This document shows positions 13,113 through 14,288 of a stretch of DNA of 14,288 bases, piece by piece. The number at the start of each line of letters is the position of its first letter. Positions within the stretch are counted from its first letter, which is position 1. A model generated the notes under the pieces. That model saw nothing but the letters and a program-made list of their open reading frames with translations, did no database searches and had not been told where the DNA came from. A program made the translations under genes and the position numbers. The stretch covers positions 1 through 14,288 of the forward strand of contig JANNHP010000017.1 of the NCBI GenBank assembly GCA_031404455.1. Reading direction: 5' to 3'. This DNA is from JANNHP01 sp031404455 (GTDB lineage: Bacteria; Planctomycetota; JAJSAM01; JAJVHW01).

Positions 13113-14288
13113 ATGAGCAGGGCCGTGCGACTGACCGCGGTGGTGTTCGTAGCCGTGCTCGCGGTCGTCGCCTCCCTCCGCGCATGCCGGACTGCGCCGA
13201 GAGACCACCCGATCGCGGTCTCGGTCGGTTCCGCGGAGCGCACACCGCCGACGCCGTCAATCCGCAAGGCGAGCGTCGCAGCCGAGCCCAAGATCGCGCT
13301 CGCCGATGCGGACGGGCCAGACGATCGGGTCGGGCCGTGCGAGGTCCGCGGTCGGCTCGAGCCCGCCCGCGCAGGGGTCCGAGGGTTCGTCCGGATCGAC
13401 GATCGCATCGTGGCCGAATTTGGGGCTCAAGAGGTCGCGTTCGTGCTGGAGTATCGGGGCCACGCCCCTGGGAGGACGTTCCTCGAGGTGTTCGGCCCCG
13501 AGGTCCGGCGTGTGATCCGCCCGCTGCCGAAGCCTGTGTGGGACGTCGGCACGATCCTTGTTGAGGACTGGCTCACGTATCGAGGACGGGTATCGACGAC
13601 AGACGCGGAGGCCGTGCCGGGCGCGTTGGTGCAACTGCTCGGACCGGGAAACGAGTCTCCCGGGTGGTGTCGCACGGGGCTCGACGGTCGGTTCGCGCTG
13701 TCGGTGAAGGGGCTGTATCGACCCGCTCCGGCGGGGGCGGACGGCTCGATCGCGGGCACGCGGGTCGTCGTGTCGGCAGCGGGTTTCGAGGAGCGCTCGA
13801 CTCCCGCCCGTGAAGACGGGTTCCGGGAAGGACACGAGATCGGTCTCGAACGAGGGTCCGGTCCCCGGATCAAGGTGACGGCGCTCGGCGCGCCCATGGT
13901 CTCTGCGCGAGTCTCCTTCCTCCAGGTCGACACCGGGGGCTCTCGGCACCTCCCGCGCGAGTTCCACCTGGGCGTGACGGACGGCTCGGGAACGTGCGCG
14001 CCGAACTGGCCGGTCGACATCGCCGACGCCCTAGTCCGAATCGTGCCCTGCGCTGCGGCCGCTCCGGCGGAGCCGGTCGAGGTATGGGCGATCGTCAACC
14101 GGGCGGACGCGAGCGCTCCGGGAGGAGCGGACGTAGATCTGGCGCGGGCATTTCGTTTCTCCACGCGCGTGGTGTCTCCGGAGGGGTCGGCGCCGCTCGG
14201 CGGCGCGGGCATGTCGTTGCGCATGCGACTGTCCGCCAAGATCGCCGCGGACGCTCACGGACAGACGGACGCCTCCGGAGTCGCGCGG
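13113..14288 (+). CDS. Exported protein with repeated carboxypeptidase-regulatory-like domains, 3' end beyond the window
   Basis: GGAGG sits 10 nt before ATG 13113. Residues 1-24 are a signal peptide or membrane anchor: MSRAVR, then a Val/Ala/Leu core. SLRAC at 21-25 is a poor lipobox because Arg sits at -2, so lipoprotein status is uncertain. Residues 157-200 match the CarboxypepD_reg/transthyretin-like pattern: GRVSTTDAEAVPGALVQLL, then RTGLDGRFALSV. Related strand-rich segments follow at about 252-310 (VSARVSFLQV, then GVTDGSGTCA) and 350-392 (RVVSPEGSAPLGG, then QTDASGVAR). Such domains are structural beta-sandwiches on the surface or in the periplasm and are often in tandem. 392 codons are present with no stop. 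No enzyme motif is visible in this part. Confidence 0.75.
   Translation, partial: MSRAVRLTAVVFVAVLAVVASLRACRTAPRDHPIAVSVGSAERTPPTPSIRKASVAAEPKIALADADGPDDRVGPCEVRGRLEPARAGVRGFVRIDDRIVAEFGAQEVAFVLEYRGHAPGRTFLEVFGPEVRRVIRPLPKPVWDVGTILVEDWLTYRGRVSTTDAEAVPGALVQLLGPGNESPGWCRTGLDGRFALSVKGLYRPAPAGADGSIAGTRVVVSAAGFEERSTPAREDGFREGHEIGLERGSGPRIKVTALGAPMVSARVSFLQVDTGGSRHLPREFHLGVTDGSGTCAPNWPVDIADALVRIVPCAAAAPAEPVEVWAIVNRADASAPGGADVDLARAFRFSTRVVSPEGSAPLGGAGMSLRMRLSAKIAADAHGQTDASGVAR

Noticed and set aside
12336..13208. Minus-strand open frame of 290 codons
   Set aside because: It mirrors the cysteine-ladder gene, which has a signal peptide, a strong ribosome-binding site and ordered cysteines.
1..14288. 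CRISPR array, tRNA, rRNA, integrase or insertion sequence
   Set aside because: No evenly spaced direct repeats, cloverleaf, rRNA-like stretch, integrase/transposase motif or terminal repeats were found by eye.

Overview
The window is GC-rich throughout and densely packed. Its codon use, GTG starts, Shine-Dalgarno sites and secreted proteins with carboxypeptidase-regulatory-like domains suggest a high-GC Gram-negative bacterium with a large accessory genome, such as Planctomycetota or Myxococcota. That placement is an inference from style, because there is no rRNA, tRNA or taxonomic marker here.

Region 1 (positions 1-3590, minus strand) is a replication-type operon of the kind found on prophages, plasmids and integrative elements. 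In transcription order it encodes a 62-aa zinc-finger protein, a 270-aa coiled-coil protein with a possible winged-helix C-terminus, a 67-aa coiled-coil protein, a 61-aa cysteine-rich protein, and a large primase-helicase that runs off the left edge. Three of the four junctions are 4-bp start/stop overlaps, so the genes are probably translationally coupled. The primase-helicase has an archaeo-eukaryotic-type primase core, then a CHC2-like module without cysteines, then a P-loop helicase.

Region 2 (3591-3747) is the divergent control region, which carries several inverted repeats. Region 3 (3748-8691, plus strand) is one 1647-aa gene: an N-terminal PD-(D/E)XK-like nuclease module, a STAND/NACHT-like P-loop NTPase with a winged-helix end, and about 950 residues of predicted helical repeats. 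This is the layout of Avs-like anti-phage sensors, and it is the best candidate for an undescribed defence protein.

Region 4 (8737-11864) looks eroded. It holds a 361-aa minus-strand orphan, a frameshifted remnant of a phospholipase-D-like (HKD) protein, a relic of an accessory-gene family, a structured non-coding stretch with a perfect 24-bp palindrome, and a regulator split by a frameshift (receiver-like N-terminus, Fis-like helix-turn-helix C-terminus). The disruptions could be real decay or uncorrected indels in the assembly.

Region 5 (12027-14288, plus strand) has two exported proteins. The first is a 309-aa protein with a signal peptide and 15 cysteines, of which 14 are followed directly by Ser or Thr at 10-20 residue intervals. 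The second is a protein with repeated carboxypeptidase-regulatory-like domains that runs off the right edge.

The mobile-element replication genes, the solitary defence-like gene and the eroded genes fit an integrated element or genomic island on the left meeting host or older accessory DNA on the right. No integrase, attachment site or tRNA is visible to fix the boundary.
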